From positions 868,001 through 932,000 of the forward strand of contig NZ_JAEPNI010000001.1 of NCBI RefSeq assembly GCF_017643475.1: a DNA stretch of 64,000 nucleotides, in the 5' to 3' direction. The DNA is from Maricaulis sp. GTDB taxonomy: Bacteria > Pseudomonadota > Alphaproteobacteria > Caulobacterales > Maricaulaceae. Numbering within the stretch: position 1 is the stretch's first letter; each line of letters opens with the position of its first letter. The translations under genes and the position numbers were made by a program. Below are positions 1 to 8,147 of the stretch, in pieces. The notes beneath the pieces were generated by a model that saw only the letters and a list, made by a program, of their open reading frames with translations, had not been told where the DNA came from and made no database searches.

Positions 1-69
1 CTGCAGCGCTGGGACCGCATCATGCGCCGTGTTGCCACGGACATGCAGGCTCAGCCGCAAAACGCGTAA
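1..69 (+). CDS. C-terminal end of an unidentified protein (cut by window edge)
   Basis: Only the last 22 codons are present, reading LQRWDRIMRRVATDMQAQPQ then NA and TAA. The fragment is too short to assign to a family. A strong intrinsic terminator follows 25 bases later, which supports this being the true 3' end of a transcribed gene. Confidence 0.5.
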   Translation: MQRWDRIMRRVATDMQAQPQNA

Positions 70-94
70 GTTCGCGTTTGACCTGAACGAGAAG

Positions 95-121
95 CGGCCG
101 CGCTATTTGCGCGGCCGTTTT
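95..121 (+). terminator. Rho-independent terminator
   Basis: A perfect 9-bp GC stem (CGGCCGCGC / GCGCGGCCG) with a 5-nt loop TATTT is followed by TTTT. It ends the transcript of the partial upstream gene and insulates the dsbD-like gene. Confidence 0.8.
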
Positions 122-214
122 GCGTTCTGCATCACCTTTCCGCGAGGCTGGTTCGACAGCGGGGTTTTTCCCTCTATATGAACCGCCGACACCACAAGGT
201 TTCTGGGCGAGTAA

Positions 215-2332
215 ATGCGATTTTTCCTGCTTCTTCTTTCGATTGCGGCTCTGTTCTCGACTGGCGCCCGGGCGTCGTCGTTGGAGCCTGACTGGATGCA
301 GGCGGAAGAGATTATCGACGCCAGCCTGATTGCTGAACGTGCGGCGACGGCTCCCGGAGACAGTTTCAATATTGGTCTCCACCAGATCATTCCGGACGGT
401 TGGCATACCTATTGGCGCAATCCCGGCGATTTCGGTCTGCCCATCGAGTTGGACTGGGATGTGCCGGAAGGTGTCGAGATCGGTGAGATCTACTGGCCCG
501 CCCCGGAAGAGCTGCCGCTGGGCGACGGCGCCATCATGGATTACGGCTATCACGACGAAGTTGTGCTGGCCCTGCCGGTTCGAGTAGCCGAGAATTTCTC
601 CGGTGAAAGCTTGACCCTCAATGTCGTCGCCGACTGGCAGGTCTGTGAAGAAGTCTGTGTCCCTGAAACCCGCGAGCTCTCCCTGACCATCGATGTGGGG
701 CCGGAACCGTGGAATACAGAGGACGCCTTCTGGCTGATCCAGGCCGCTATCGAGGCGGAGCCCGCTGTTACCGATGCACTGTCCGGTGTCATGCAGCGCT
801 TTGACGATCAGATCGTATTGATGCTGGAAGGTGCGTTTCTCGACGGTGAGTGGCGTGAGTTAACCTTCTTCCCCTTCGATGGCGCCCTGATCGCGCACGC
901 CCTGGAGCCGCGGGTCCAGACCGACGACCAGGGACGTCTGAACCTCACCTACGAGGCCAGTTTCAAGATGGGGCCGGAGCTCAGCCTGCCGCAATCCGGC
1001 CTGCTGGCTGTCGAGCGCAACCTTGGCGGTGACTTCTGGGAACGCGAGGTCGTTGAATTCCAGTTTGGTGCTGGCGAAGTCGGGATTGTTCCCGAAACTC
1101 CTGTCCTGCCTGTGCCGGAACAGGCGATGGACGCCAACATGCTGACCATCCTGGTGTTTGCTTTTCTGGGCGGGCTGATCCTCAACCTGATGCCGTGTGT
1201 TTTCCCGGTTCTGTCGATCAAGGTGCTCAAATTTGTTGAGGTGGCGCATGCCGACGCTGCTCGCGTGCGCAGCTATGGCCTGCTTTTTCTGGCCGGCGTG
1301 GTGCTGAGTTTCGTTGTTCTCGCCGGTTTGCTGGTTGGGCTGCGGGAGTTCGGCCTGCCAGTGGCCTGGGGTTTCCAGCTGCAATTGCCGATCGTGGTGG
1401 CCGCTCTCGGACTGCTCTTCTTCACCATTGGTCTCAATCTGTTCGGCGTCTTCGAGATCGGTGGCTCCGTTCAGGGGCTGGGCGCAGGCCTCGCTGATGA
1501 TGACGGTGCCAAGGGCGCTTTCTTCACCGGCGTGCTCGCGGTTGTGGTTGCTGCGCCCTGTGTCGGTCCCATGGCGGCCGGTGCGCTGGGGCTGGCCCTG
1601 ACGCAGCCTGCCATCGTCGTTCTGGCTGTTGCCGCCATGATGGGTGTGGGCCTGGCTTTGCCGTTCGTCGTCCTGGCCTTTGCTCCACAATTGCTGCGTT
1701 ACCTTCCCAAGCCGGGTGCCTGGATGGTGACGTTCAAGCAATTCCTGGCCTTCCCGATGTTCGCCTCCATGGTGTGGCTTGTCTGGGTCCTGTCGATCCA
1801 GGCCGGATCCATGGGCGTGCTCTGGTTCGGTATCGCAGTCCTGGCCCTGTCCTTTGGCATCTGGGCTGTGAAACAGTCTGCCGGTGTGTGGAAGCTGATC
1901 GGCGCGCTGGGATTTGCTGCCATGCTGGCGAGCGTCCTCGTCATCGCACGGCTGCCTGCTGCGACCAGCACCTCGACCGTGGCTGAGCACGAGCAGGTCT
2001 GGAGCGCTGATACCGTTGTAGAGGCGCAAATGGCCGGGCGCGCGGTCTTTGTCGATGTTACGGCGGCGTGGTGTGTGACCTGCCAGGTCAACAAGATGCG
2101 TGTGCTCAGTGACGGTGATGTGCAGGCGGCCTTCAACGCGGCGAATGTCGTGCAGATGAAGGCGGACTGGACCAATCGCGATGACGACATCACCCAGCTG
2201 ATCTATTCCCACGGCCAGGCGGGCGTGCCGCTTTATCTCTTCTACCCGGCAGGTGGTGGAGAGGCTGTCGTGCTGCCGAATGTTCTGACGGAAACGGTTG
2301 TCCTGGATGCGATCCGCGCGGCGACGGGCTAG
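215..2332 (+). CDS. dsbD: DsbD-family protein-disulfide reductase
   Basis: Predicted inner-membrane reductase that carries electrons from cytoplasmic thioredoxin to periplasmic thiol proteins. 705 aa with an N-terminal signal peptide (about 1-21). A periplasmic domain follows, with a Cys pair in VCEEVCVPE (about 144-152). The multi-spanning central domain from about 306 carries the membrane cysteines in LMPCVFPVLSIKVLKF and APCVGPMAAG. The C-terminal thioredoxin-like domain has WCVTC at about 619-623. All three expected redox pairs are therefore present. The large N-terminal domain resembles the DsbD/ScsB type of alphaproteobacteria more than E. coli DsbD, so the exact periplasmic client is unknown. 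The stop codon interlocks with that of the convergent downstream gene. Confidence 0.9.
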   Translation: MRFFLLLLSIAALFSTGARASSLEPDWMQAEEIIDASLIAERAATAPGDSFNIGLHQIIPDGWHTYWRNPGDFGLPIELDWDVPEGVEIGEIYWPAPEELPLGDGAIMDYGYHDEVVLALPVRVAENFSGESLTLNVVADWQVCEEVCVPETRELSLTIDVGPEPWNTEDAFWLIQAAIEAEPAVTDALSGVMQRFDDQIVLMLEGAFLDGEWRELTFFPFDGALIAHALEPRVQTDDQGRLNLTYEASFKMGPELSLPQSGLLAVERNLGGDFWEREVVEFQFGAGEVGIVPETPVLPVPEQAMDANMLTILVFAFLGGLILNLMPCVFPVLSIKVLKFVEVAHADAARVRSYGLLFLAGVVLSFVVLAGLLVGLREFGLPVAWGFQLQLPIVVAALGLLFFTIGLNLFGVFEIGGSVQGLGAGLADDDGAKGAFFTGVLAVVVAAPCVGPMAAGALGLALTQPAIVVLAVAAMMGVGLALPFVVLAFAPQLLRYLPKPGAWMVTFKQFLAFPMFASMVWLVWVLSIQAGSMGVLWFGIAVLALSFGIWAVKQSAGVWKLIGALGFAAMLASVLVIARLPAATSTSTVAEHEQVWSADTVVEAQMAGRAVFVDVTAAWCVTCQVNKMRVLSDGDVQAAFNAANVVQMKADWTNRDDDITQLIYSHGQAGVPLYLFYPAGGGEAVVLPNVLTETVVLDAIRAATG

Positions 2333-2784
2333 CCGTTCGAGCAGGACATTCCGCTGAGTTCCACGCCGGCATCATCGACGGCCGGAGCGATTTCCTCGGC
2401 ATCACGCAGCAGGGCGGAAAGATTGCGATAGATCCGTGCCTGGTCGCCGGAACTATCCGCCTCGTTCAGCGCCTCCAGCCGATCCGCCGCATCTTCGGAC
2501 ATGCCCCGGAAAATGCACTGCAGGTCCTGCGGGCCGTCCGCCTGCGCGATTGCGCGCGACAGGCGCATGGCGTCGACGGAGAATTGTTCCAGCTCGAAAT
2601 AGAACGGGTCTTCAATGTCCAGCGGCTGGGCAGGTGCTGCGGGCGTCGAGGCTGCGAGAACGGCGCGTTCGTCCGCCTGTTCACGCAAATCTGCAGCAAA
2701 CTCGGAGAAATCCGTTCCCGGACCCGCAAGGGCCGAGGCGCTGAGACCGATGACAGACGCAATACTCAAAACCAGGCGACGCAC
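2329..2784 (-). CDS. Small exported protein of unknown function
   Basis: 151 aa from a GTG start chosen because GGAG lies 6 nt upstream and the N-terminus then forms a clean signal peptide (MRRLVLSIASVIGLSASALA). An ATG start 13 codons upstream (2823) is possible but would put extra residues before the signal. The mature part is acidic and helical, with two cysteines (QCIF and a C-terminal SCSNG) that could form a disulfide. No recognised domain. It converges on the dsbD-like gene with overlapping stop codons. Confidence 0.6.
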   Translation of the reverse strand: MRRLVLSIASVIGLSASALAGPGTDFSEFAADLREQADERAVLAASTPAAPAQPLDIEDPFYFELEQFSVDAMRLSRAIAQADGPQDLQCIFRGMSEDAADRLEALNEADSSGDQARIYRNLSALLRDAEEIAPAVDDAGVELSGMSCSNG

Positions 2785-2982
2785 TGACAACTCCACACGC
2801 TGGGACACCCTAATCGAGGGCATCTTGACTGAACGGGCTTGCAATCCGGTGAACGAAAGGCATTTTCCCGTGCTTACTGGTGAAAACACTGGTCTTCACC
2901 ACCGCCTTGGATATTGAAAGAGGCGGACCCCTCCGACAAGCCGGATAATCATCCGGAGATGTGACATTCTGGAGAGCATCAG

Positions 2983-4458
2983 ATGAGTGCCAAGAAAAGC
3001 TATCGCCCCAAAGCCCGCAAACCCCGCGGTTTTGAAGACCGCACCGGTGACGTGCTGAGGGCTGAACATCATCTGATCTCGAAGGCGAGCCAAGTCTATG
3101 ATGACTGGGGTTTCGAGCCTCTGCAGACGCCAGCTTTCGAGTATGCCGAAGCGCTGGGCAAATTTCTGCCGGATGAGGAACGTCCCAATGAGGGCGTGTT
3201 TGCGCTGGAGGATGATGACGGCCAGTGGATGTCGCTGCGTTATGATCACACCGCGCCGCTGGCTCGATTTGTCGCCGAACACTATCAGGATCTCAACAAG
3301 CCTTATCGCCGTTATCAGGCGGGCGATGTCTGGCGCAATGAAAAGCCGGGTCCGGGGCGTTTCCGCCAGTTTGTCCAGTGCGATGCCGACACGGTCGGTT
3401 CCGCCAGTCCGGCTGCTGATGCGGAAATGATCGCGCTGGCGGCCGAAGTGATGAGTGCCGTTGGCCTCAACACCGGCGATTTCCTGGTCCGCGTCAATGA
3501 TCGCCGCATCCTGGATGGTGTGCTGGAAACGATCGGTGCGGCGGATCCTGACCGTCGCATGCGGGTGCTGCGCGCAGCCGACAAGCTGGACCGTCTCGGC
3601 CGCGAAGGTGTCGCGCTGTTGCTGGGCGGGGGTCGCAAGGATGAGTCGGGTGATTTTACCGAGGGCGCAGGCCTGGATACGGCCGGCATCGACACGGTTC
3701 TCAACTTCCTGGATGCGGGCGGTGGCAGCCGCGGCGAAGTCATCGCGCGACTGGAAGGTCTGGTCAGCGGATCGGAAGCCGGGCGTGCCGGCGTTGCAGC
3801 ACTGACCGAGATCGATGCGGTGCTCAGCGCCATTGGTGTTGGCAATGACCGGGCGGTTTTTGATCCGTCTGTCGTGCGCGGGCTGGGTTACTACACCGGG
3901 CCGGTCTACGAGGCTGAGTTGCTGGCAACGGCGCATTATGACGATGGCAATCCGATCCAGTTCGGCTCGGTTGGCGGTGGTGGTCGATATGACGACCTCG
4001 TCGCGCGTTTTACGGGGCAGGCGGTTCCGGCCACCGGTTTCTCCTTTGGGGTCAGCCGTTTTGCTGCAGCGCTGCGCGCGCTCGGGCGTGGCGGCATCGG
4101 AGACGAGCGTCCGCTGGTCGTGGTCGTTGCCGCAGAAAAGGGGCAGTCGGCGCAATACCTGGCCATGGCGCAGGAGCTGCGCGCGGCTGGCCTGCGTGCG
4201 GAAGCCTTTGTTGGCGGCGGCAATATGGGCAAGCAGATGAAGTATGCGGACCGTCGTGGTGCCTTTGCTGCGGTCATCGTCGGCTCGAACGAGCGCGAGG
4301 ACGGCAAGGTCACGATCAAGGATCTCAAACTGGGTGCGCGCCTAGCTGCGGACATCGAGGACAACAAGCAGTGGCGCGAAGAACAGCCGGCCCAGATCAC
4401 GGTGGACCGTGAGGGCTGGATCGCCGGCGTTCATGAGGTTGTATCCCGCTACAAGTAG
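2983..4458 (+). CDS. hisS: Histidyl-tRNA synthetase, alphaproteobacterial type
   Basis: Charges tRNA-His in the cytoplasm. 491 aa class II synthetase: motif 2 region RNEKPGPGRFRQFVQCDADT, the histidine-specific GLGYYTGPVYE segment, motif 3 around ATGFSFGVSRF, and an anticodon-binding domain from about 375. It is longer than the E. coli enzyme. The RQFVQCDADT sequence replaces the usual RQFHQ, as in the alphaproteobacterial HisRS group described as not depending on the G-1 base of tRNA-His. It is preceded by GGAGAGCATCAG. A terminator lies about 160 nt downstream. Confidence 0.95.
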   Translation: MSAKKSYRPKARKPRGFEDRTGDVLRAEHHLISKASQVYDDWGFEPLQTPAFEYAEALGKFLPDEERPNEGVFALEDDDGQWMSLRYDHTAPLARFVAEHYQDLNKPYRRYQAGDVWRNEKPGPGRFRQFVQCDADTVGSASPAADAEMIALAAEVMSAVGLNTGDFLVRVNDRRILDGVLETIGAADPDRRMRVLRAADKLDRLGREGVALLLGGGRKDESGDFTEGAGLDTAGIDTVLNFLDAGGGSRGEVIARLEGLVSGSEAGRAGVAALTEIDAVLSAIGVGNDRAVFDPSVVRGLGYYTGPVYEAELLATAHYDDGNPIQFGSVGGGGRYDDLVARFTGQAVPATGFSFGVSRFAAALRALGRGGIGDERPLVVVVAAEKGQSAQYLAMAQELRAAGLRAEAFVGGGNMGKQMKYADRRGAFAAVIVGSNEREDGKVTIKDLKLGARLAADIEDNKQWREEQPAQITVDREGWIAGVHEVVSRYK

Positions 4459-4565
4459 GCGGAATACAAGTGCTTTTATCAACAGGCTAAGATTAAATTT
4501 CAGGGCGTTGGGGTTGACGTATACGTAATGCTCAGCCACGGTCGCGAACAGGACAGGGCCTGACC

Positions 4566-4597
4566 GTCCAGTCCTTGGCGTTTCGGGGAGGAGACGC
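4566..4597. other. Stem-loop with purine-rich loop downstream of hisS
   Basis: GGCGTTT and AGACGCC can pair as 7 bp (one G-U) around the loop CGGGGAGG. On the minus strand the loop reads CCTCCCCG within CTCCTCCCC, resembling the anti-Shine-Dalgarno loops of alphaproteobacterial small RNAs. No convincing promoter is visible, so this is recorded as a structure only. Confidence 0.3.
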
Positions 4598-4621
4598 CCT
4601 TTATCGACCAACCGTCAATTA

Positions 4622-4652
4622 AGGGGCTGGCGTTTGCCAGCCCCTCTTTTTT
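4622..4652 (+). terminator. Rho-independent terminator after hisS
   Basis: Perfect 10-bp stem AGGGGCTGGC / GCCAGCCCCT, loop GTTT, followed by CTTTTTT. The T-run is on the plus strand, so it serves hisS or a short plus-strand transcript, not the minus-strand neighbour. Confidence 0.85.
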
Positions 4653-4678
4653 CCAGATTTTCCGGAATTTGCTTGTGA

Positions 4679-5794
4679 CTAGTTGCCACCATCCAGGCGA
4701 TCAGCTTCGAGCTGGTTGAGCCAGTTGGTCAGATCGTCACCCGTCTGTTCCTCGCCATCGACCCAGACCCGGCGATTGCCGTCACCGTCTTCCTCGATAC
4801 GGACGCTGGCATCATCACCAAAACGTTCGCGAATGACGTTGCGGGCGCGTTCGGCGTGAACCCGCATGCGGCGGGCTTGCTCGCGGCGTTCTTCGGCATG
4901 GGCGCGACGTTCCTCAGCGTGAGCCCGACGTTCCTCGATGTGCGCCCGACGCTCTTCGGCGCGTTCACGCATTTCCTCGTGGCGCTCGCGACGCTCCTCT
5001 TCGCTTTCACGACGGTGCTCGCGATCAGCGCGACGACGGGCACGTTCGACTTCCCGACGCGTATGACGCAGGGCCCGTTCGCGCTCACGCTCTGCGTGAC
5101 GCATCTCGCGGCTGGCCTCGCGCATCTCTTCACGCATCTCGCGGAATTCAAGGCGCATCTCCTCGCGGGCTTCGCGGAGTTCCTCGCGAACTTCTTCCTT
5201 TTCCTCGTCGGAAAGTTCGTCCCAGTCGCGGCCATCAACGGTGACATGGCCTTCATCGAGATTGGCTAACGCCTCTTCCATCGAGCGCAGGGCATCGGCA
5301 TGAACCGCTTCGAAATTCATGGTTTCCAGCTCGCCGAGGTGAATCTCCATTTCGGCGAGTTCTTCGGCCATCTCCGCGAATTCAGCGTGATCGAAGTCGA
5401 ACTCGAAATCACCATCAAAGCTGGCGACGATCGTGTGGTTGAGATTCTCAGCCAGGCCAGCCATGTGGGTGGCCATGGCATGGTGGTTTGCGAACTCCAT
5501 ATGGAAGCCGCGGCCGGAGCCTTCGACAACACGGACATCATCGCCGTCGATGACAACATATTCCGCATCGCCCAGCTCGATCCGCTCGCCATCGACTATG
5601 ACCACGCCATCGTGGATCTCGACCGTCTGGCCGCCGATACGGATACGGGTATTCGTGGCACCGTCGGAAATGTGCAGGGTCTGGCTGCCATCGGAGCCGC
5701 GTACTTCAACTACAGGGTTAGCCGCGCCGTCTAGGGCGATGGCTGATGTTCCGGCCAGCAGCGCTGCTGCGCTGGCGAGAAGAAACTTTTTCAT
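4679..5794 (-). CDS. Exported protein with long charged Arg/Glu helix
   Basis: 371 aa starting at MKKF, chosen for GAGGGACGG just upstream and the immediate signal peptide (MKKFLLASAAALLAGTSAIA). Residues about 25-95 look beta-rich (GGQTVEIHDGVVIVDGERI). About 95-165 is acidic and helical. From about 175 to 325 there is an almost unbroken Arg/Glu/His helix with short repeats such as EERRAHAEERRAHAEERR. The last 50 residues form a small acidic segment with DDASVRIEEDGDGNRRVWVD. The composition predicts a coiled coil or single alpha-helix in the periplasm or envelope. No family is recognised with confidence. Confidence 0.75.
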   Translation of the reverse strand: MKKFLLASAAALLAGTSAIALDGAANPVVEVRGSDGSQTLHISDGATNTRIRIGGQTVEIHDGVVIVDGERIELGDAEYVVIDGDDVRVVEGSGRGFHMEFANHHAMATHMAGLAENLNHTIVASFDGDFEFDFDHAEFAEMAEELAEMEIHLGELETMNFEAVHADALRSMEEALANLDEGHVTVDGRDWDELSDEEKEEVREELREAREEMRLEFREMREEMREASREMRHAERERERALRHTRREVERARRRADREHRRESEEERRERHEEMRERAEERRAHIEERRAHAEERRAHAEERREQARRMRVHAERARNVIRERFGDDASVRIEEDGDGNRRVWVDGEEQTGDDLTNWLNQLEADRLDGGN

Positions 5795-5929
5795 GGTCCG
5801 TCCCTCGTCTCTTGATGGGGACATATTCACGGACGCAACCTAACGCGCGCCGTTCCGGGCTCTAAATTTTTTGAAAGTTGGCAAATCGGTTGCCGAACCA
5901 CGCTGCTGAGGATGCGCGCGTGTGAAGGC

Positions 5930-5962
5930 GGCCGGTGACGGAAGGGTAGTTCGTCACCGGCC
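5930..5962. repeat. Perfect inverted repeat (hairpin, not a terminator)
   Basis: GGCCGGTGACG at 5930-5940 and CGTCACCGGCC at 5952-5962 flank an 11-nt loop GAAGGGTAGTT. Neither side has a T-run, so it is not a normal intrinsic terminator. A second hairpin, GGCTGT (5971-5976) and ACAGCC (5996-6001), follows directly. Confidence 0.7.
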
Positions 5963-6073
5963 TGGGGAATGGCTGTGTCTAATCGCAGAAGAAGAACAGC
6001 CAAGTCGGTCACTATAGCAAAACGGCTGCGTTAGCGCCTCACAAAAGATGACATTTCAGAAAGAATGACGCGC

Positions 6074-6101
6074 TTGTGCGTTGTTCGCCCTCACGTATTC
6101 T
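6074..6101 (+). promoter_or_regulatory. Candidate sigma-70 promoter of the GH3 gene
   Basis: TTGTGC (6074-6079), 16-nt spacer, TATTCT (6096-6101), 34 nt before the ATG. Matched by eye only. Confidence 0.4.
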
Positions 6102-6135
6102 GTTGCTTGAACTTGTGTGTCCTGGAGAGAAGTAG

Positions 6136-7236
6136 ATGGCGATCAACAGAAGACAATGGCTGGCAGGCGCTGCGGCCTGTTCGTTCGCCGGATCTGTTTC
6201 CCCCGCTTTGGCCCGGTCCGAACCCGGCCTGGAAGAGATGATCAGCCAGATGTTGCTACTGGGCTTCATCGGCTCTGGCCCGGACACGACCGGTGCCCAG
6301 CAGGTGGCCGAGCACCTGTCCAACCGCCGCGTGGGCGGAGTGCTGTTTCTACGTCACAATGTGCGATCGCGCGAAGGTGCCGAAGGCTCGGCAGCCCTGT
6401 TTCGTGAAGCCGACCCGGCGGCCTGGATGGCGATCGACCAGGAAGGCGGGCTGGTCCAGCGTCTCTCCCGTGATCTGGGTTACACCTCGATCCCGCGGGC
6501 GTCCCAGGTGGTTGAGGAATACGGGCTGGAAGGCGCTGAGGGGCTCTACGCCATTGGTGCCCGCGAGTTGAAGGCGGCCGGTTTCAACATGAATCTCGCC
6601 CCCGTGGCGGATGTGCATGAGGATGGAAACGCGGTCATTGGTCGCCACGGCCGCGCCTACGGAACAGATGGCGAGGCGATCAGCGCTTATGCCAGCCGGT
6701 TTATCGATGCCTTCAACTCAGAGGATGTGGCTTGCGTGATCAAGCATTTCCCGGGACATGGCCGCTCTCGCGGTGACAGCCATGACGGCTTTGTTGATAT
6801 CACTGCGACCTGGAGCGAAAGCGAGCTCGATCCGTTTGCGCGGCTGATCGATAGCGGCCATGCCAAATTCGTGATGGGCGGACATCTCACTCACCAGGAG
6901 CTGGACCCGACCGGTGTGCCGGTGACCTTCTCCCGCCCGGTCCTGACTGGCATTCTGCGGGAACGCCTTGGCTATAAGGGCGTAATCATGACGGATGATC
7001 TGGATATGGGAGCGATCCGCTCGCACTATGATCAGCGTTCTGCCGTGATCCAGTCCATCCAGGCCGGCAATGACGTTATCATGATGTCCAACTCCGCCGC
7101 GCCGAACATGGACCTGCCGCAGCAGTTTGTAAGCTGGGTCATGCAGGCGATCGAAGCGGGTGACGTGCTGGAAGATGAGATCGTGCAATCCTATCAGCGC
7201 ATCATGGCGGCGAAGGCCCGCTTCTCGCTCGACTAA
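6136..7236 (+). CDS. Exported GH3 beta-N-acetylhexosaminidase-like enzyme
   Basis: 366 aa glycoside hydrolase family 3, related to NagZ, which removes GlcNAc from cell-wall fragments. The acid/base loop KHFPGHGRSRGDSHDG lies at about 202-217 and the nucleophile Asp in MTDDLDMGAI at about 285. Unlike cytoplasmic NagZ it begins with MAINRRQWLAGAAACSFAGS, a twin-arginine-like signal, so it may be exported folded. The substrate (muropeptide or another beta-glycoside) cannot be fixed from sequence. ATG preceded by GGAGAGAAG. Confidence 0.85.
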   Translation: MAINRRQWLAGAAACSFAGSVSPALARSEPGLEEMISQMLLLGFIGSGPDTTGAQQVAEHLSNRRVGGVLFLRHNVRSREGAEGSAALFREADPAAWMAIDQEGGLVQRLSRDLGYTSIPRASQVVEEYGLEGAEGLYAIGARELKAAGFNMNLAPVADVHEDGNAVIGRHGRAYGTDGEAISAYASRFIDAFNSEDVACVIKHFPGHGRSRGDSHDGFVDITATWSESELDPFARLIDSGHAKFVMGGHLTHQELDPTGVPVTFSRPVLTGILRERLGYKGVIMTDDLDMGAIRSHYDQRSAVIQSIQAGNDVIMMSNSAAPNMDLPQQFVSWVMQAIEAGDVLEDEIVQSYQRIMAAKARFSLD

Positions 7237-7396
7237 CAACCCGCCGACATTGAAAACGATCGAAATTCGACTGATTAGCGCTGGGGTTTCCTGATAATTC
7301 CCGAATATTCAGCTACTAGTCCTGGCAGGAATTCCAAAGACTGCGCTGTGTTCACCGGGTGTGGACACCGGACAAACAGTGTGAATTGGTCTGATC

Positions 7397-8101
7397 ATGA
7401 AATTTGGTGACTATCTTCGACAATGCCGCGAGGCAAAGGGCTGGACCCAGCCAGAGGCCGCCCGCCACGCGGACATCGAACAATCCTATCTATCCAAGCT
7501 TGAGACGGGGCGTTCCTATCCATCCGAGGACGTCTATTCGCGGCTCGTGTAGGTGTTCGATATCGACACGTCCGAGCTGACGGAAAACATCACGGCGGCC
7601 GAGATCGAACGCCTACGGGAACTGGCCCAGGTTCGCGATGCGGTTCTGAGCCGGGAGAGCCGGGCGCTCAATCTGTCGCGTGGCTGGATGTTCGCGGGAC
7701 TGGCGGGCCTGATGCTGTCCGCAGCATCTGCGGCAATCGTCATGACATCGCGTGACACCGAATACGCCGAGTATCATTATCGATCCCAGGGCGTGCTGGA
7801 ACTCGCGGAAAGCCTGGACAGTTTCGCCATCGTCAATGACAGCGTCGCCCTGGAGGATGAAACGAGGCGGGCGCTCCAGAGCACCATGGTTGCGCGGCTG
7901 GACGAGGACTATCGCATCGTTGGCGACTTCCACGGTCGCAGCTATATCGAGGATGTGCCCGGCGGGCGGCGATATTTCGAGCTGGTGGATGATCGCATTG
8001 TCAGCCAGCCAACGCCGATGCGCTGGTTCATGATCCCCGCCCTGGTGTTCCTGGCCGGGGCGCTCGGCAGCTTCTTCATCAGCTTTCGCTGGAAACGCTG
8101 A
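7397..8101 (+). pseudogene. Helix-turn-helix membrane regulator interrupted by an amber codon
   Basis: One 235-codon frame, with TAG at codon 52 (7550-7552). Before it: an XRE-type DNA-binding domain (REAKGWTQPEAARHADIEQS then YLSKLETGRSYP). After it in the same frame: VFDIDTSEL, a helical segment, a transmembrane helix (about MFAGLAGLMLSAASAAIVM), a periplasmic loop and a second transmembrane helix (FMIPALVFLAGALGSFF). The TAG is followed directly by GTG, so the downstream 182 codons could be translated as a separate piece by reinitiation. Otherwise this is a nonsense mutation of a membrane-anchored regulator, or a sequencing error. No frameshift is needed to join the halves. Confidence 0.75.
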
Positions 8102-8111
8102 GGCGAGACAG

Positions 8112-8141
8112 AAAAAAGGCCCGCTCGGTTGAGCGGGCCTT
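8112..8141 (-). terminator. Bidirectional terminator between the HTH gene and the S9 peptidase gene
   Basis: 11-bp stem AAGGCCCGCTC / GAGCGGGCCTT with loop GGTT. The left flank AAAAAA becomes a U-run on the minus strand, so it mainly ends the S9 peptidase gene. The same hairpin sequence recurs at 11448-11473. Confidence 0.85.
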
Positions 8142-8147
8142 CTTGAT

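Larger units (their letters stand above)
5795..6135. other. Divergent intergenic region with two hairpins
   Basis: 341 bases between the charged-helix gene (minus) and the GH3 gene (plus). It holds a perfect 11-bp hairpin, a second 6-bp hairpin and a promoter-like sequence before the GH3 gene. A minus-strand frame at 5827-6012 and a 21-codon plus-strand frame at 5969-6034 exist, but neither has a well-placed ribosome site. Confidence 0.5.

Noticed and set aside
860-2212. 450-codon open frame on the minus strand opposite the dsbD-like gene
   Set aside because: Antisense shadow: low-complexity polar composition, no family motif, fully inside a recognised gene.
2896-4155. 419-codon minus-strand frame opposite hisS
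   Set aside because: Entirely within hisS, no motif, typical GC-rich antisense frame.
5827-6012. 61-codon minus-strand frame in the intergenic region
   Set aside because: No ribosome site, overlaps the hairpins, no homology signal.
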